DNA from: CAZBWE01 sp964495465
GTDB lineage: Bacteria; Planctomycetota; Phycisphaerae; Sedimentisphaerales; Anaerobacaceae
Direction of reading: 5' to 3'
DNA: 30,118 bases
Assembly (NCBI GenBank): GCA_964495465.1
Contig: CAZBWE010000020.1
Coordinates: 1-30,118, forward strand
The notes below the pieces were generated by a model. That model was not told the origin of the DNA and did not search any database. It saw only the letters and a program-made list of their open reading frames with translations. A program made the translations under genes and the position numbers. The stretch's first letter is position 1, and each line of letters opens with the position of its first letter. Shown piece by piece: positions 7,873 to 15,853 of the stretch.

Positions 7873-9924
7873 TCAGGGCTTCTTCTTTCTGCGCATTTTT
7901 TGCTTTTTCTCTGCTAAAAAGTCTCTTTTCTTTTTCCGTGAGCTGACAAGAACCAATTCCGGCAGCTCTTTTAATTCTCGCAGCTGGTCCCGCAGAAAAG
8001 CTGCCCGTTCAAAATCAAGCTCTTTTGCTGCCTCGAGCATTTCCTGCTCAATCTGCGAAGCCAGCTGGACCTTATCATATTCGGATTCGCCGAAGCGAAT
8101 GGCCTTGCGGGCGGTTTTTCTTGCCTTTATCTGTTCGGTTAAGCTATTACGGATTTCCTTCTTTATCGTTTCAGGCGTAATATTGTGCTCTTTGTTGTAT
8201 TTTAACTGAATTTTACGCCGTCTGTTCGTTTCGTCAATAGCTTTTTGCATAGATTTGGTAACCGTGTCGGCATATAAAAAGACAGTGGCATTGATGTTTC
8301 GTGCGGTCCTGCCGATGGTCTGTATCAACGAAATCTGACTTCGCAGGAAGCCCTCCTTGTCCGCATCGAGAATGGCAACTGCCGAGACCTCCGGCAAATC
8401 CAGCCCTTCACGCAGCAGGTTTATCCCCACCAGCACATCAAACTGGCCGTTACGCAAATCACGCAGTATTTCAATCCTCTCGATTGTATCGATTTCGCTG
8501 TGCAGATACCGGCAGCGAAAACCTTTCTTTGTGATAAAACCGGCAAGGTCCTCGGCCATCCTCTTTGTCAGTGTGGTAACGAGCATTCGCTCTTTTGCCT
8601 TGACACGCTTTTCAATTTCGCCCAACAGGTGCGGAACCTGGTTGCCGGCCGGATACACAAAGATTTCTGGGTCTATAAGGCCGGTAGGTCTTATGATTTG
8701 CTCGACAACTTCGTTATTGCATTTTTCCAGCTCGAAAGGCCCGGGCGTTGCAGAGACAAATATGACTTTGGACCAGTTCTCCTGAAACTCCTCGAAGCGC
8801 AGCGGCCTGTTATCCAGGGCACTTGGTAATCTAAAGCCGTGCTCGACAAGGACCTCTTTTCTGCTTCTGTCACCGGCCCACATCGCCCGCAATTGCGGAA
8901 TTGCAACGTGAGACTCATCGATGAATAAAAGAAAATCCTTCGGGAAATAGTCTATCAGCGTATATTGCCTTGCTCCCGGCGGCAAACCAGAGAGGTGTCT
9001 GGCATAATTTTCAATGCCGCTGCAATAGCCGACCTCCTGAATCATCTCGATATCATATCTCGTTCTTGCATCAAGACGCTGCGCCTCGAGCAGTTTCGCC
9101 TGGCTTTGCAGCTCTGCCAGCCGCTCCTTCAACTCGGCCTTTATACTATCCACGGCTGAGCCAATCCTTTCAGCAGGCATAATATAGTGTTCAGCCGGAT
9201 ATATAAAAACCTGCTCTTCCTCAGCCAGGATTTCACCTGATACAGGATTTATATAGCTTATCTTTTCTATCTCTTCGCCGAAAAACTCAATGCGAACGGC
9301 AAAAGATTCGTATGATGGGTGCAGCTCAACTACATCGCCGCGAACCCTGAATGTCCCTCTTTGAAAGTCGATATCGTTTCGGCTGTATTGGATATCAGCC
9401 AATCTTCCGAGAAGGACATTTCTATCGACACTGTCGCCTGTCCGAATACCCACAACGCTGGCCTTATAATCCTCCGGCGAACCGAGGCCGAATATGCACG
9501 AGACCGAAGCGACAATGATAACGTCATTCCTCGCCGAAAGACTGGTGGTGGTGGAAAGCCGCAGCCGGTCAAGGTCGGCGTTCTTAGAAGCATCTTTTTC
9601 GATGTAAATATCTCTCTGCGGGATATAGGCCTCGGGCTGATAGTAGTCATAATAGCTGACGAAGTATTCGACTGCGTTTTCGGGGAACAGCTCTTTGAAC
9701 TCCTCATAGAGCTGGGCCGCCAGGGTTTTATTGTGTGATATAACCAGGACAGGGCGGTCCTGCTGCACGATAACATTGGCCATCGTGAAGGTCTTGCCGC
9801 TTCCGGTAACGCCCATAAGCGTCTGGAACCTCTTACCGGCCTGCAGACCCTCCACGAGCCGCTCTATCGCCTGCGGCTGGTCGCCTGCAGGATTAAATTC
9901 CTTGTTTATTTTGAATATCGCCAT
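7873..9924 (-). CDS. uvrB: Excinuclease ABC subunit B
   Basis: 683 residues, full length. UvrB is the damage-verifying helicase of nucleotide excision repair: it is loaded by UvrA and then recruits UvrC. Seen in order: Walker A GVTGSGKT (38-45); the beta-hairpin YYDYYQPEAYIP (~91-102) that clamps the lesion strand; DESH in LLFIDESHVAIPQLRAM (~335); helicase motifs ending in QTIGRTARN; and a C-terminal UVR domain (EMLEAAKELDFERAAFLRDQL) before a lysine-rich tail. It is probably first in the operon with nadC (26 bases downstream), birA and lpdA. There is no strong ribosome binding site at the ATG, and the upstream DNA consists of dispersed-repeat-like sequence. Confidence 0.97.
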   Translation of the reverse strand: MAIFKINKEFNPAGDQPQAIERLVEGLQAGKRFQTLMGVTGSGKTFTMANVIVQQDRPVLVISHNKTLAAQLYEEFKELFPENAVEYFVSYYDYYQPEAYIPQRDIYIEKDASKNADLDRLRLSTTTSLSARNDVIIVASVSCIFGLGSPEDYKASVVGIRTGDSVDRNVLLGRLADIQYSRNDIDFQRGTFRVRGDVVELHPSYESFAVRIEFFGEEIEKISYINPVSGEILAEEEQVFIYPAEHYIMPAERIGSAVDSIKAELKERLAELQSQAKLLEAQRLDARTRYDIEMIQEVGYCSGIENYARHLSGLPPGARQYTLIDYFPKDFLLFIDESHVAIPQLRAMWAGDRSRKEVLVEHGFRLPSALDNRPLRFEEFQENWSKVIFVSATPGPFELEKCNNEVVEQIIRPTGLIDPEIFVYPAGNQVPHLLGEIEKRVKAKERMLVTTLTKRMAEDLAGFITKKGFRCRYLHSEIDTIERIEILRDLRNGQFDVLVGINLLREGLDLPEVSAVAILDADKEGFLRSQISLIQTIGRTARNINATVFLYADTVTKSMQKAIDETNRRRKIQLKYNKEHNITPETIKKEIRNSLTEQIKARKTARKAIRFGESEYDKVQLASQIEQEMLEAAKELDFERAAFLRDQLRELKELPELVLVSSRKKKRDFLAEKKQKMRRKKKP

Positions 9925-9961
9925 TTTTAGCCACAGATTTCACAGATATACGAATTTGTAG

Positions 9962-9979
9962 GGTGGGCTTAAGCCCACC
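9962..9979. repeat. Perfect 18-bp palindrome upstream of uvrB
   Basis: GGTGGGCTTAAGCCCACC is a perfect palindrome 38-55 bases upstream of the uvrB start. It sits in a stretch that also carries the related phrases CCACAGATTTCACAGAT (~9932-9948) and GCAGATTGCGCGGATTTCACGG (~10009-10030). The whole block resembles dispersed intergenic repeat sequence. An operator role cannot be excluded but nothing else supports it. Confidence 0.5.
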
Positions 9980-10049
9980 AGTTATAATACGGATATTATA
10001 TTTTAACTGCAGATTGCGCGGATTTCACGGGAAAATTAGCAGATTTGGT

Positions 10050-10074
10050 TAGCCCCGAAGCCCGCTTCGGGGTG
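10050..10074 (+). repeat. REP hairpin A (next to RAYT gene)
   Basis: GTTAG, then CCCCGAAGC / cc / GCTTCGGGG: 9-bp arms with a 2-base loop. It shares its layout with hairpins B, C and D. It is in plus orientation and forms an inverted pair with B. Confidence 0.75.
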
Positions 10075-10091
10075 TACAACTTTCAATTCTT

Positions 10092-10120
10092 CACCCGCAG
10101 GCAGGCCTGCGGGCTAACCG
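10092..10120 (-). repeat. REP hairpin B, overlapping the RAYT stop codon
   Basis: Read on the minus strand it is GGTTAG, then CCCGCAGGC / ct / GCCTGCGGG. The TAG inside GGTTAG is the stop codon of the RAYT gene. With hairpin A it makes a head-to-head pair, as in BIME-type REP doublets. Confidence 0.75.
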
Positions 10121-10590
10121 GTCTTGTCGTGGCGAAAACCATCTTGACGATGACAGCGAACGTATTTGATTTTCTGCTCGAGCTGTTCACTGCTGAAACA
10201 GAAACGCTTGTCAAAACCGCGCGTCCATATCCTTTTTGTTAATCCCATTTTTTTCAGGGCACAAGTTGACACATTTTTATACCGGGACACAGTACTCTCT
10301 ATTGACTCATCGTCTTTGCTGACCACAAGATGAACATGATTCGAGTAAACCGCCAGCGCAAGTATCTCCTGCCCGATTCGCTCTGCCTCTTTGAGCATCA
10401 CATCCTCTACGACCTTTTTCTGCTCGGTTGTTAGCCGAACAAGCCCGGACTGTTGCAGTTTTTTGTTTGCTTCTTCGAGTCCTTTATCCGAGGGCAGTAT
10501 TTTTCCCTCCCGCACGTATCCTCTTTTATCGCCCTGCAGCCAGGTTCCATAAGTTGTCCACGTTACCATATACCCTACCAACTTTCCCAT
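10114..10590 (-). CDS. REP-associated tyrosine transposase (RAYT, IS200-like Y1 HUH family)
   Basis: About 158 residues. RAYTs are single-copy relatives of IS200/IS605 transposases that bind and nick REP hairpins. The metal-binding HUH motif is seen as YSNHVHLVV (His85, His87), and a candidate nucleophile tyrosine in SRYKN (Tyr104). The N-terminal phrase WTTYGTWLQGDKRGYV is typical of this subgroup. The longest frame begins with a TTG at 10626 that abuts REP hairpin C; I take the ATG at 10590, though the ATG at 10569 (MVTWTTYG) is also possible and has AGGG just upstream. Two REP hairpins lie on each side, which strongly supports the family call. The motifs look intact, so the protein may be active. 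Confidence 0.85.
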   Translation of the reverse strand: MGKLVGYMVTWTTYGTWLQGDKRGYVREGKILPSDKGLEEANKKLQQSGLVRLTTEQKKVVEDVMLKEAERIGQEILALAVYSNHVHLVVSKDDESIESTVSRYKNVSTCALKKMGLTKRIWTRGFDKRFCFSSEQLEQKIKYVRCHRQDGFRHDKTG

Positions 10591-10628
10591 AAGACAAATG
10601 GTATCCGCGAATCTACCGATATGCAACC

Positions 10629-10655
10629 GTTAGCCCTGAGGCCTGCCTCAGGGTC
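10629..10655 (+). repeat. REP hairpin C (upstream of RAYT gene)
   Basis: GTTAG, then CCCTGAGGC / ct / GCCTCAGGG. It has the same 9-bp arms, 2-base loop and GTTAG lead as hairpin A, with paired base changes that keep the stem. Confidence 0.75.
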
Positions 10656-10659
10656 TGTT

Positions 10660-10688
10660 TAACCCCCGAGGCTTGCCTCGGGGTTTTT
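10660..10688 (+). repeat. REP hairpin D, also terminator-like
   Basis: GTTTAAC precedes CCCCGAGGC / tt / GCCTCGGGG, followed by five T. It is in direct orientation with hairpin C. The T run makes it look like a plus-strand terminator, but no plus-strand gene ends there. It lies right at the 3' end of the minus-strand peptidase gene (stop at 10693). Confidence 0.7.
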
Positions 10689-10692
10689 GGTT

Positions 10693-11520
10693 CTATTTCG
10701 CTACGTAGGTTTGGGGGCTCGTCGGGGCGGAGTCCGCCGTAGCCCGATATGTGATAGCTGAAAGCAGGGCGGGGCCATATTTTTGCCAGAGTGCATCCGA
10801 ACCGAGCGATGAATCACTTTGTTTCATCTCGAATGTTACGATGGGGATGCCAAGAGTCAATCCTGCATACGAGCCGAGTGAGCCGGGCTTGGCGCCGATT
10901 TTTTTAACAGGTAAATCACAATGTTGAGCCATTTTATTAGCCATAGAATAAGCCGGGCCGTCGTAGTCGATACAGGCCAACGGCTGATGGATGCTGACAA
11001 TTCGGTCAGGTTCATATTCGCGGATGAGCTGCTCGACGGCCTGCGCCTCCGGCTCGGAAAGTGCATTGTAACCGAACTCTCGACTATTGATACGGTTGCC
11101 CGATGCGAAATTACGGTTCAAATCCACGCCGCGGGCATTGAAACGAGTGTTGTAGGCCATACCATCGGGATTGGCCACAGGCAAAAGCACCACCTTTCGA
11201 CCTTCTAATAACTGCGTGTTTTGCTGGAGATATTTTGATAAATGTCTGACGAGAGGCGTTCCCGCCGGCTCATTGCCGTGAATAGTCGCCAGGACTAAGG
11301 TTACGTCCTGACCGTTGCCAATGATAGTGCACAGAAGCGGCTGCTTACGAACGGATTGGCCAACAATACGATATTCGGGCAGGATTAAAGAAGGCACCGG
11401 CTTAAGGACGGCTTGTTGTGAGACGACTTCCGGATAGCCGACCGGCTCGGCACAGCCGGCAAAGACCAAAACAAAAAGCAGATAACAGACCTGCAGCATA
11501 AATGAGCAATTTTTATTCAT
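10693..11520 (-). CDS. M14-family zinc carboxypeptidase, MpaA-like lipoprotein
   Basis: About 275 residues. The family cleaves C-terminal residues or amide bonds; MpaA-like members cut the gamma-D-Glu-diaminopimelate bond of murein peptides. Zinc ligands are visible as ATIHGNEPAG (His and Glu) and the later VSIHQP (third His). ARGVDLNRNF carries the substrate-carboxylate Asn-Arg, and TFEMKQ holds the likely catalytic Glu. The N-terminus is a lipoprotein-type signal ending VLVFAGC (Cys23; Phe at -3 is not ideal), so it probably faces the periplasm. I chose the ATG at 11520 because the longer frame (from 11589) puts 23 unrelated residues before the signal peptide. Murein-peptide turnover is a reasonable guess; the substrate is not shown. 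Confidence 0.82.
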   Translation of the reverse strand: MNKNCSFMLQVCYLLFVLVFAGCAEPVGYPEVVSQQAVLKPVPSLILPEYRIVGQSVRKQPLLCTIIGNGQDVTLVLATIHGNEPAGTPLVRHLSKYLQQNTQLLEGRKVVLLPVANPDGMAYNTRFNARGVDLNRNFASGNRINSREFGYNALSEPEAQAVEQLIREYEPDRIVSIHQPLACIDYDGPAYSMANKMAQHCDLPVKKIGAKPGSLGSYAGLTLGIPIVTFEMKQSDSSLGSDALWQKYGPALLSAITYRATADSAPTSPQTYVAK

Positions 11521-11753
11521 CTCTATTACTCTTTCGACACCAGCCGCCAATTTTCTAAAAAAATTTGCTGAAGCACCTACCCATCCCATAAGTGCAAAAG
11601 CAAAAGATTAGTCCGACTAACGGATTGACTTTTCGATGATTATGAAGGAAAATGTGCTTTTTGCTGATGAATTTTGGACAGGATAACAGTCCGGCATATC
11701 AGTTTGTCGGATTGTTAACCCAGCCATCCCCGCAAGGGCTAAACCAGCAGGTA

Positions 11754-14138
11754 ATGAGAAAACATCAAACAACCAATTTGTTTGAGACCGAGCAGGCCGA
11801 TAAGACGGCCTGTCATAATATTATACGCGTGGCGTTTGAGACGGCGGCGGACAGAGAGTTCGATTACCTTGTGCCGGATGAAATCTGGCCGATTAAAGCA
11901 GGGCAACGAGTTGAGGCGCCATTTGGCAGAAAAAATAGACTTGAGGTGGGTTTTTGTGTTGCGGTTGTAGAAAGGGAGCAAAGGAACAAAGGCACAGAGC
12001 CACAAAGGACGGAGAGAAAATTCAAGCTCAAGCACATTGAAAAGATAATTGATAAGGAACCGCTGCTGAATTCTGAGCTTATGGAATTAGCGAGGTGGAT
12101 TAGCAGCTATTATGTCTGCCCATTGGGTCAGGTCCTGGCTGCGATGGTGCCGGCAGCGGTGAAAAAAGGAGCCGGAGTTAAAACTCAAAGGTGCATTTAT
12201 ATTGCCATTAGCGCCGCCGACATTGAAGACACTACCAAGCAATTAAAGGGCAAAAAGCAAAAGCAAATCGCACATCTTCTTCAAAGCAGGGGGGCTTTCA
12301 ATAAAGAAACGGCCTTACCATTGCAGGATGTTTTAGAATCCCTCGGCTGCACAAACCAACCGATAAAAAAATTAGCTGAAAAACAAATTATTAAAGTATT
12401 TGGGAAAACAGTCCTTGTATCATTACCCGCTATTCCGACACAAATGGCAATAAAAACAGAGGGTAAAATCATCCTCAATGATGACCAGCAAAAGGCGCTT
12501 ACTCATTTCAAAAACCAGATAGAAACAGAGCAATTCGGCGTAACGCTTTTACACGGCGTTACCGATAGCGGCAAGACCGAGCTTTATATAAGGGCTATCG
12601 AACTGGTTTTGCAAAAGGGCAAAGGCGCAATCGTGCTGCTTCCCGAAATTGCCCTTACGGCGCAGACAGTTCAGCGATTTAGCTCAAGATTTGAAAAAAT
12701 AGCTGTGATGCACTCGGCCTTGACCGCTGCTCAACGAAACGTGCAGTGGCAAAAGATAAAAGCCAGCCAGGCAGACGTCGTAATCGGCGCCCGCTCGGCG
12801 ATTTTCGCACCTTTGCCGAAAGTAGGACTTATCGTTGTCGATGAAGAGCACGAGCCGAGCTACAAACAGGACACCGCTCCGCGGTATCATGGCAGAGATG
12901 TTGCGATAAAAAGAGCACAACTTGCAAATGCGCATTGTATTTTAGGCAGTGCTACTCCATCGTTGGAGACATTGTCTAACTGCAAAAGTAAAAAACACTA
13001 CAACCTCGTTCGTCTGCCGAAAAGGGTGATGGACCTGCCTATGCCGGAAATGAAGCTCGTCGATTTAAGGCAGGGCGAGGTGACGCAGAAGAGCATTGAT
13101 TTAATAAGTGAGCCGCTGGCCGAGCGACTGAAAGAAATCCTGACAAAAAGAGAGCAGGCAATTTTGCTCTTAAATAGACGCGGTTACAGCAATTTTGTAT
13201 TTTGCCCATCCTGCAAGCACACCCTTCACTGCCGCAACTGCGATGTTGCGCTTACTTTTCATAAATCAAAGACGACAGGCGGCCAACAGATGAGAACAGT
13301 TACCGGAAAACATTTAAGCTATGGCTATGCGATGTGCCATTACTGCCTGTCGCAGACGCTCGTGCCTGAAAAATGCCCGGTTTGCGGCAAGACAATGGCA
13401 ATGATTGGGTTCGGCTCTCAACGACTTGAAGAGGAATTAGCCAATAAATTTCCTGAAGCTCGGACATCAAGGATTGACAGCGACTCTATGCGGGGCAAAG
13501 ACTATTACCGTGCCCTCAGAGACTTCAGCGAAGGGCGAATCGACATATTAGCCGGGACACAGATGTTAGCCAAAGGCCTGCATTTTCCCAACGTAACGCT
13601 GGTGGGCATTATCAGCGCCGATACCTCACTTTACCTGCCTGATTTCAGGGCGAACGAGAGGACATTCCAACTGATTTCCCAGGTAGCCGGAAGGGCAGGA
13701 CGCTCCGCGAAAAAGGGTGTAGTTTTCGTTCAAACATTCCTGTCAAACCAGCCGGCCATACAATTCGCACTAAGAGGAGACTTTGACGGCTTCGTCAAAG
13801 AGGAATTAAAACACCGCAATGCCTGCAATTTGCCGCCTTACTGGCGATTGGCAGCTATCTCGATGCGGGACAGGAATTTCGACAAGCTTGAAACCGCCTG
13901 TAAGAAAATGCGCGAGAAGATAGACTGGATTAACGAACGTGATAACTTAGGCGCAGTTGTTCGAGGCCCGATGCCCGCGGTGATAAGCCGAATCCAGCAT
14001 TTTCACCGGATGCAGATAATCATTCAGGCCCCCCATGCAGAGCATATACAACGATTGTTTGCCGATTTACGGGCAGCAGGGCCTGTCCGGCCGACAGTTA
14101 AGGTCGCTATAGATATAGACCCTGTAAATCTATTGTAG
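11754..14138 (+). CDS. priA: Primosomal replication restart helicase PriA
   Basis: About 794 residues. PriA recognises stalled forks and reloads the replisome. Seen in order: N-terminal 3'-DNA-binding domain (RVAFETAADREFDYLVP...); Walker A GVTDSGKTELY (~267), where the usual GVTGSGKT has Asp for Gly; VVDEEHEPSYKQD (~361); a zinc-binding block (~483-544) with CPSCKHTLHCRNC and later CHYC and CPVCG; and GTQMLAKGLHFPNVTLVGI with QVAGRAGRS in the second helicase lobe. The reading frame opens at 11652, but the family N-terminus fits the ATG at 11754, preceded by AGG. Residues ~72-90 (EREQRNKGTEPQRTERKFK) are encoded by low-complexity, repeat-like DNA. It stands alone between the peptidase and tRNA-Pro. 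Confidence 0.95.
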   Translation: MRKHQTTNLFETEQADKTACHNIIRVAFETAADREFDYLVPDEIWPIKAGQRVEAPFGRKNRLEVGFCVAVVEREQRNKGTEPQRTERKFKLKHIEKIIDKEPLLNSELMELARWISSYYVCPLGQVLAAMVPAAVKKGAGVKTQRCIYIAISAADIEDTTKQLKGKKQKQIAHLLQSRGAFNKETALPLQDVLESLGCTNQPIKKLAEKQIIKVFGKTVLVSLPAIPTQMAIKTEGKIILNDDQQKALTHFKNQIETEQFGVTLLHGVTDSGKTELYIRAIELVLQKGKGAIVLLPEIALTAQTVQRFSSRFEKIAVMHSALTAAQRNVQWQKIKASQADVVIGARSAIFAPLPKVGLIVVDEEHEPSYKQDTAPRYHGRDVAIKRAQLANAHCILGSATPSLETLSNCKSKKHYNLVRLPKRVMDLPMPEMKLVDLRQGEVTQKSIDLISEPLAERLKEILTKREQAILLLNRRGYSNFVFCPSCKHTLHCRNCDVALTFHKSKTTGGQQMRTVTGKHLSYGYAMCHYCLSQTLVPEKCPVCGKTMAMIGFGSQRLEEELANKFPEARTSRIDSDSMRGKDYYRALRDFSEGRIDILAGTQMLAKGLHFPNVTLVGIISADTSLYLPDFRANERTFQLISQVAGRAGRSAKKGVVFVQTFLSNQPAIQFALRGDFDGFVKEELKHRNACNLPPYWRLAAISMRDRNFDKLETACKKMREKIDWINERDNLGAVVRGPMPAVISRIQHFHRMQIIIQAPHAEHIQRLFADLRAAGPVRPTVKVAIDIDPVNLL

Positions 14139-14174
14139 CTTGCAATTTACAGGCCGATGTGTTATAGTTATGAA

Positions 14175-14271
14175 CCAAAGTGCCTAAAGTTTGAAGTGCC
14201 TAATATGTCTAAAGTTATTGAATTTTTTTCAACTTTAGTTCACTTTAGACACTTTAGCTCACTTTAGTTAA
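14175..14271. repeat. Inverted array of CTAAAGT / ACTTTAG units
   Basis: The right half (14231-14271) has four close copies of a 9-10 base unit: CAACTTTAG, TTCACTTTAG, ACACTTTAG, CTCACTTTAG. The left half (14175-14216) has the same word in the opposite sense (GTGCCTAAAGTTTGAAGTG, then GTCTAAAGTT). The two halves flank a T-rich centre and could fold into one long imperfect hairpin. It lies between priA and tRNA-Pro. Function unknown; it may act as a terminator for priA or be a dispersed repeat. Confidence 0.6.
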
Positions 14272-14281
14272 TTTGTTTTGC

Positions 14282-14356
14282 CGGGGAGTAGCTCAGTTTG
14301 GCTAGAGCGCTGCGTTCGGGACGCAGAGGTCGCAAGTTCGAATCTTGTCTCCCCGA
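14282..14356 (+). tRNA. tRNA-Pro (anticodon CGG)
   Basis: A 75-base cloverleaf. Acceptor CGGGGAG (14282-14288) pairs with CTCCCCG (14349-14355). D-arm GCTC/GAGC. Anticodon arm CTGCG-TTCGGGA-CGCAG gives CGG. T-arm GCAAG-TTCGAAT-CTTGT has one G-T pair. The discriminator base is A. No CCA is encoded, and eight T follow directly, which may terminate transcription. Its 3' part is the target of the duplication that bounds the MFS island. Confidence 0.95.
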
Positions 14357-14366
14357 TTTTTTTTAC
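14322..14366 (+). repeat. 45-bp direct repeat, left copy (att-like, tRNA-Pro 3' end)
   Basis: This copy runs from the 3' strand of the anticodon stem (CGCAG) to the T run and AC after the tRNA. It is identical over 45 bases to 15854-15898. A duplicated tRNA 3' end is the usual mark of tyrosine-integrase insertion. Confidence 0.9.
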
Positions 14367-14370
14367 CCCA

Positions 14371-14413
14371 TTAGAAATATCAATTTCGCTAATATGAAAG
14401 ACATAATTTCTAA
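14371..14413. repeat. Inverted repeat just inside the island's left end
   Basis: TTAGAAAT (14371-14378) is matched exactly in reverse complement by ATTTCTAA (14406-14413), with 27 bases between. Its position 5 bases inside the att-like repeat would suit a recombinase or accessory-factor site; this is inference. Confidence 0.4.
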
Positions 14414-14474
14414 CGATGTATTTCAGTTATTTTAAGTCAGATAAAATTGTGTCCGAGAAAAGAGCTAATCTTCG

Positions 14475-15818
14475 GTGAAGATAGAATCAGATAAATATCA
14501 TACTAATGAGCTAAAAGGGATTAAAATCATCTTTCGCTCCCTCCAATATAGAAACTATCGACTTTTTTTCGGTGGACAAGGCATCTCTCTGATTGGAACG
14601 TGGATGCAGCGAATAGCTTTGCCCTGGCTGGTTTATCGCCTTAGCGGTTCGCCATTTTTATTAGGTGTGGTTGGCTTTGCCGGTCAAATTCCTGCCTTTC
14701 TGTTAGCTCCTTTCGCCGGAGTGCTAATTGACCGATGGAATCGCCAGCACATTTTGGTTGCTACTCAAATACTGGCTATGATACAAGCTTTAGCTCTGGC
14801 GTTTCTCTTTTTCATCGGAGCTATTGAGGTCTGGCACATCATACTTTTAGGTATATTTCTTGGTGTTGTTAATGCCTTTGATATGCCGGCCCGACAGTCA
14901 TTTGTAGTAGAAATGGTGGAAAATAGAGAAGATTTGGGGAATGCAATTGCTTTAAACTCCTCGATGGTTAACAGTGCAAGATTGCTTGGTCCTTCCGTAG
15001 CAGGCGCATTAATCGCTACCACAGGCGAGGGAACCTGCTTTCTCCTTAACGGCTTAAGCTACCTCTTTGTTATTGTATCTCTGTTGATGATGAAAGTTAC
15101 TTCAAGGGAAGTAAAAAACCGAGACACTCATGTTTTGCAAGGGCTGAAGGAAGGATTTTCTTATGCCTTTGGTTTTGCGCCTGTAAGGTCCATTATATTG
15201 TTACTTGGATTAGTGAGTTTAATGGGAATGCCTTATATGTTGCTTATACCTGTTTTCGTTAAGGAGACACTTCATGGCGGCTCTCACACCTTCGGTTTTC
15301 TTATAGGAGCTTCAGGTATAGGCGCTCTGATAGGCGCTTTCTATCTTGCGTCCAGAAAAAGTGTTTTGGGGCTTGGGAAAATTATTCCTCTATCTGCGGC
15401 TGTCTTTGGCTTTGGACTCATTGCATTTTCTTTATCTCGTCTCTTTTTGCTTTCTTTAGTGTTGATGTTAATAACCGGTTTTGGAATGATAATGCAGATG
15501 GCTTCAAGCAACACAATTTTACAAACCATCGTTGATGATGATAAACGTGGTCGTGTTATGAGCTTTTATACGATGGCATTTATGGGCACAGCGCCTTTTG
15601 GCAGTTTATTAGCGGGCGGATTGGCGAGTAGTTTAGGCGCGCCAAATACTTTAATCATAGGCGGCGTCTCGTGTGTTTTAGGTGCTATCATCTTCGCAAG
15701 CAAACTTTCTGACTTAAAAAAAATGGTTCATCCGATATATGTCAGACTGGGTATAATTTCGGAAGTGGCTTCAGGAATTCAGACAGCAACAGAATTAACT
15801 GTTCCACCAGAAAAATAG
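14475..15818 (+). CDS. MFS transporter, MFS_3/EntS-like drug or siderophore exporter
   Basis: 447 residues with about 12 hydrophobic helices and no signal peptide. It starts SLQYRNYRLFFGGQGISLIGTWMQ and continues PWLVYRLSGSPFLLGVVGFA, the standard opening of the MFS_3 (DHA3, EntS-like) exporters. The conserved loop between helices 2 and 3 is seen as GVLIDRWNRQ. Such proteins use the proton gradient to expel siderophores or drugs; the substrate here is unknown. The start is a GTG with no clear ribosome binding site, and no in-frame ATG lies nearby. It is the only gene of the island bounded by the tRNA-Pro repeats, so it is probably acquired. Confidence 0.9.
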   Translation: MKIESDKYHTNELKGIKIIFRSLQYRNYRLFFGGQGISLIGTWMQRIALPWLVYRLSGSPFLLGVVGFAGQIPAFLLAPFAGVLIDRWNRQHILVATQILAMIQALALAFLFFIGAIEVWHIILLGIFLGVVNAFDMPARQSFVVEMVENREDLGNAIALNSSMVNSARLLGPSVAGALIATTGEGTCFLLNGLSYLFVIVSLLMMKVTSREVKNRDTHVLQGLKEGFSYAFGFAPVRSIILLLGLVSLMGMPYMLLIPVFVKETLHGGSHTFGFLIGASGIGALIGAFYLASRKSVLGLGKIIPLSAAVFGFGLIAFSLSRLFLLSLVLMLITGFGMIMQMASSNTILQTIVDDDKRGRVMSFYTMAFMGTAPFGSLLAGGLASSLGAPNTLIIGGVSCVLGAIIFASKLSDLKKMVHPIYVRLGIISEVASGIQTATELTVPPEK

Positions 15819-15853
15819 AAAATGCAACTTTATCTAACTGTGGATTTACGGTC

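Noticed and set aside
10050..10690. Possible CRISPR or terminator cluster around the RAYT gene
   Set aside because: The repeats are self-complementary hairpins with variable stems and irregular spacing, so they fit REP elements and not CRISPR repeats.
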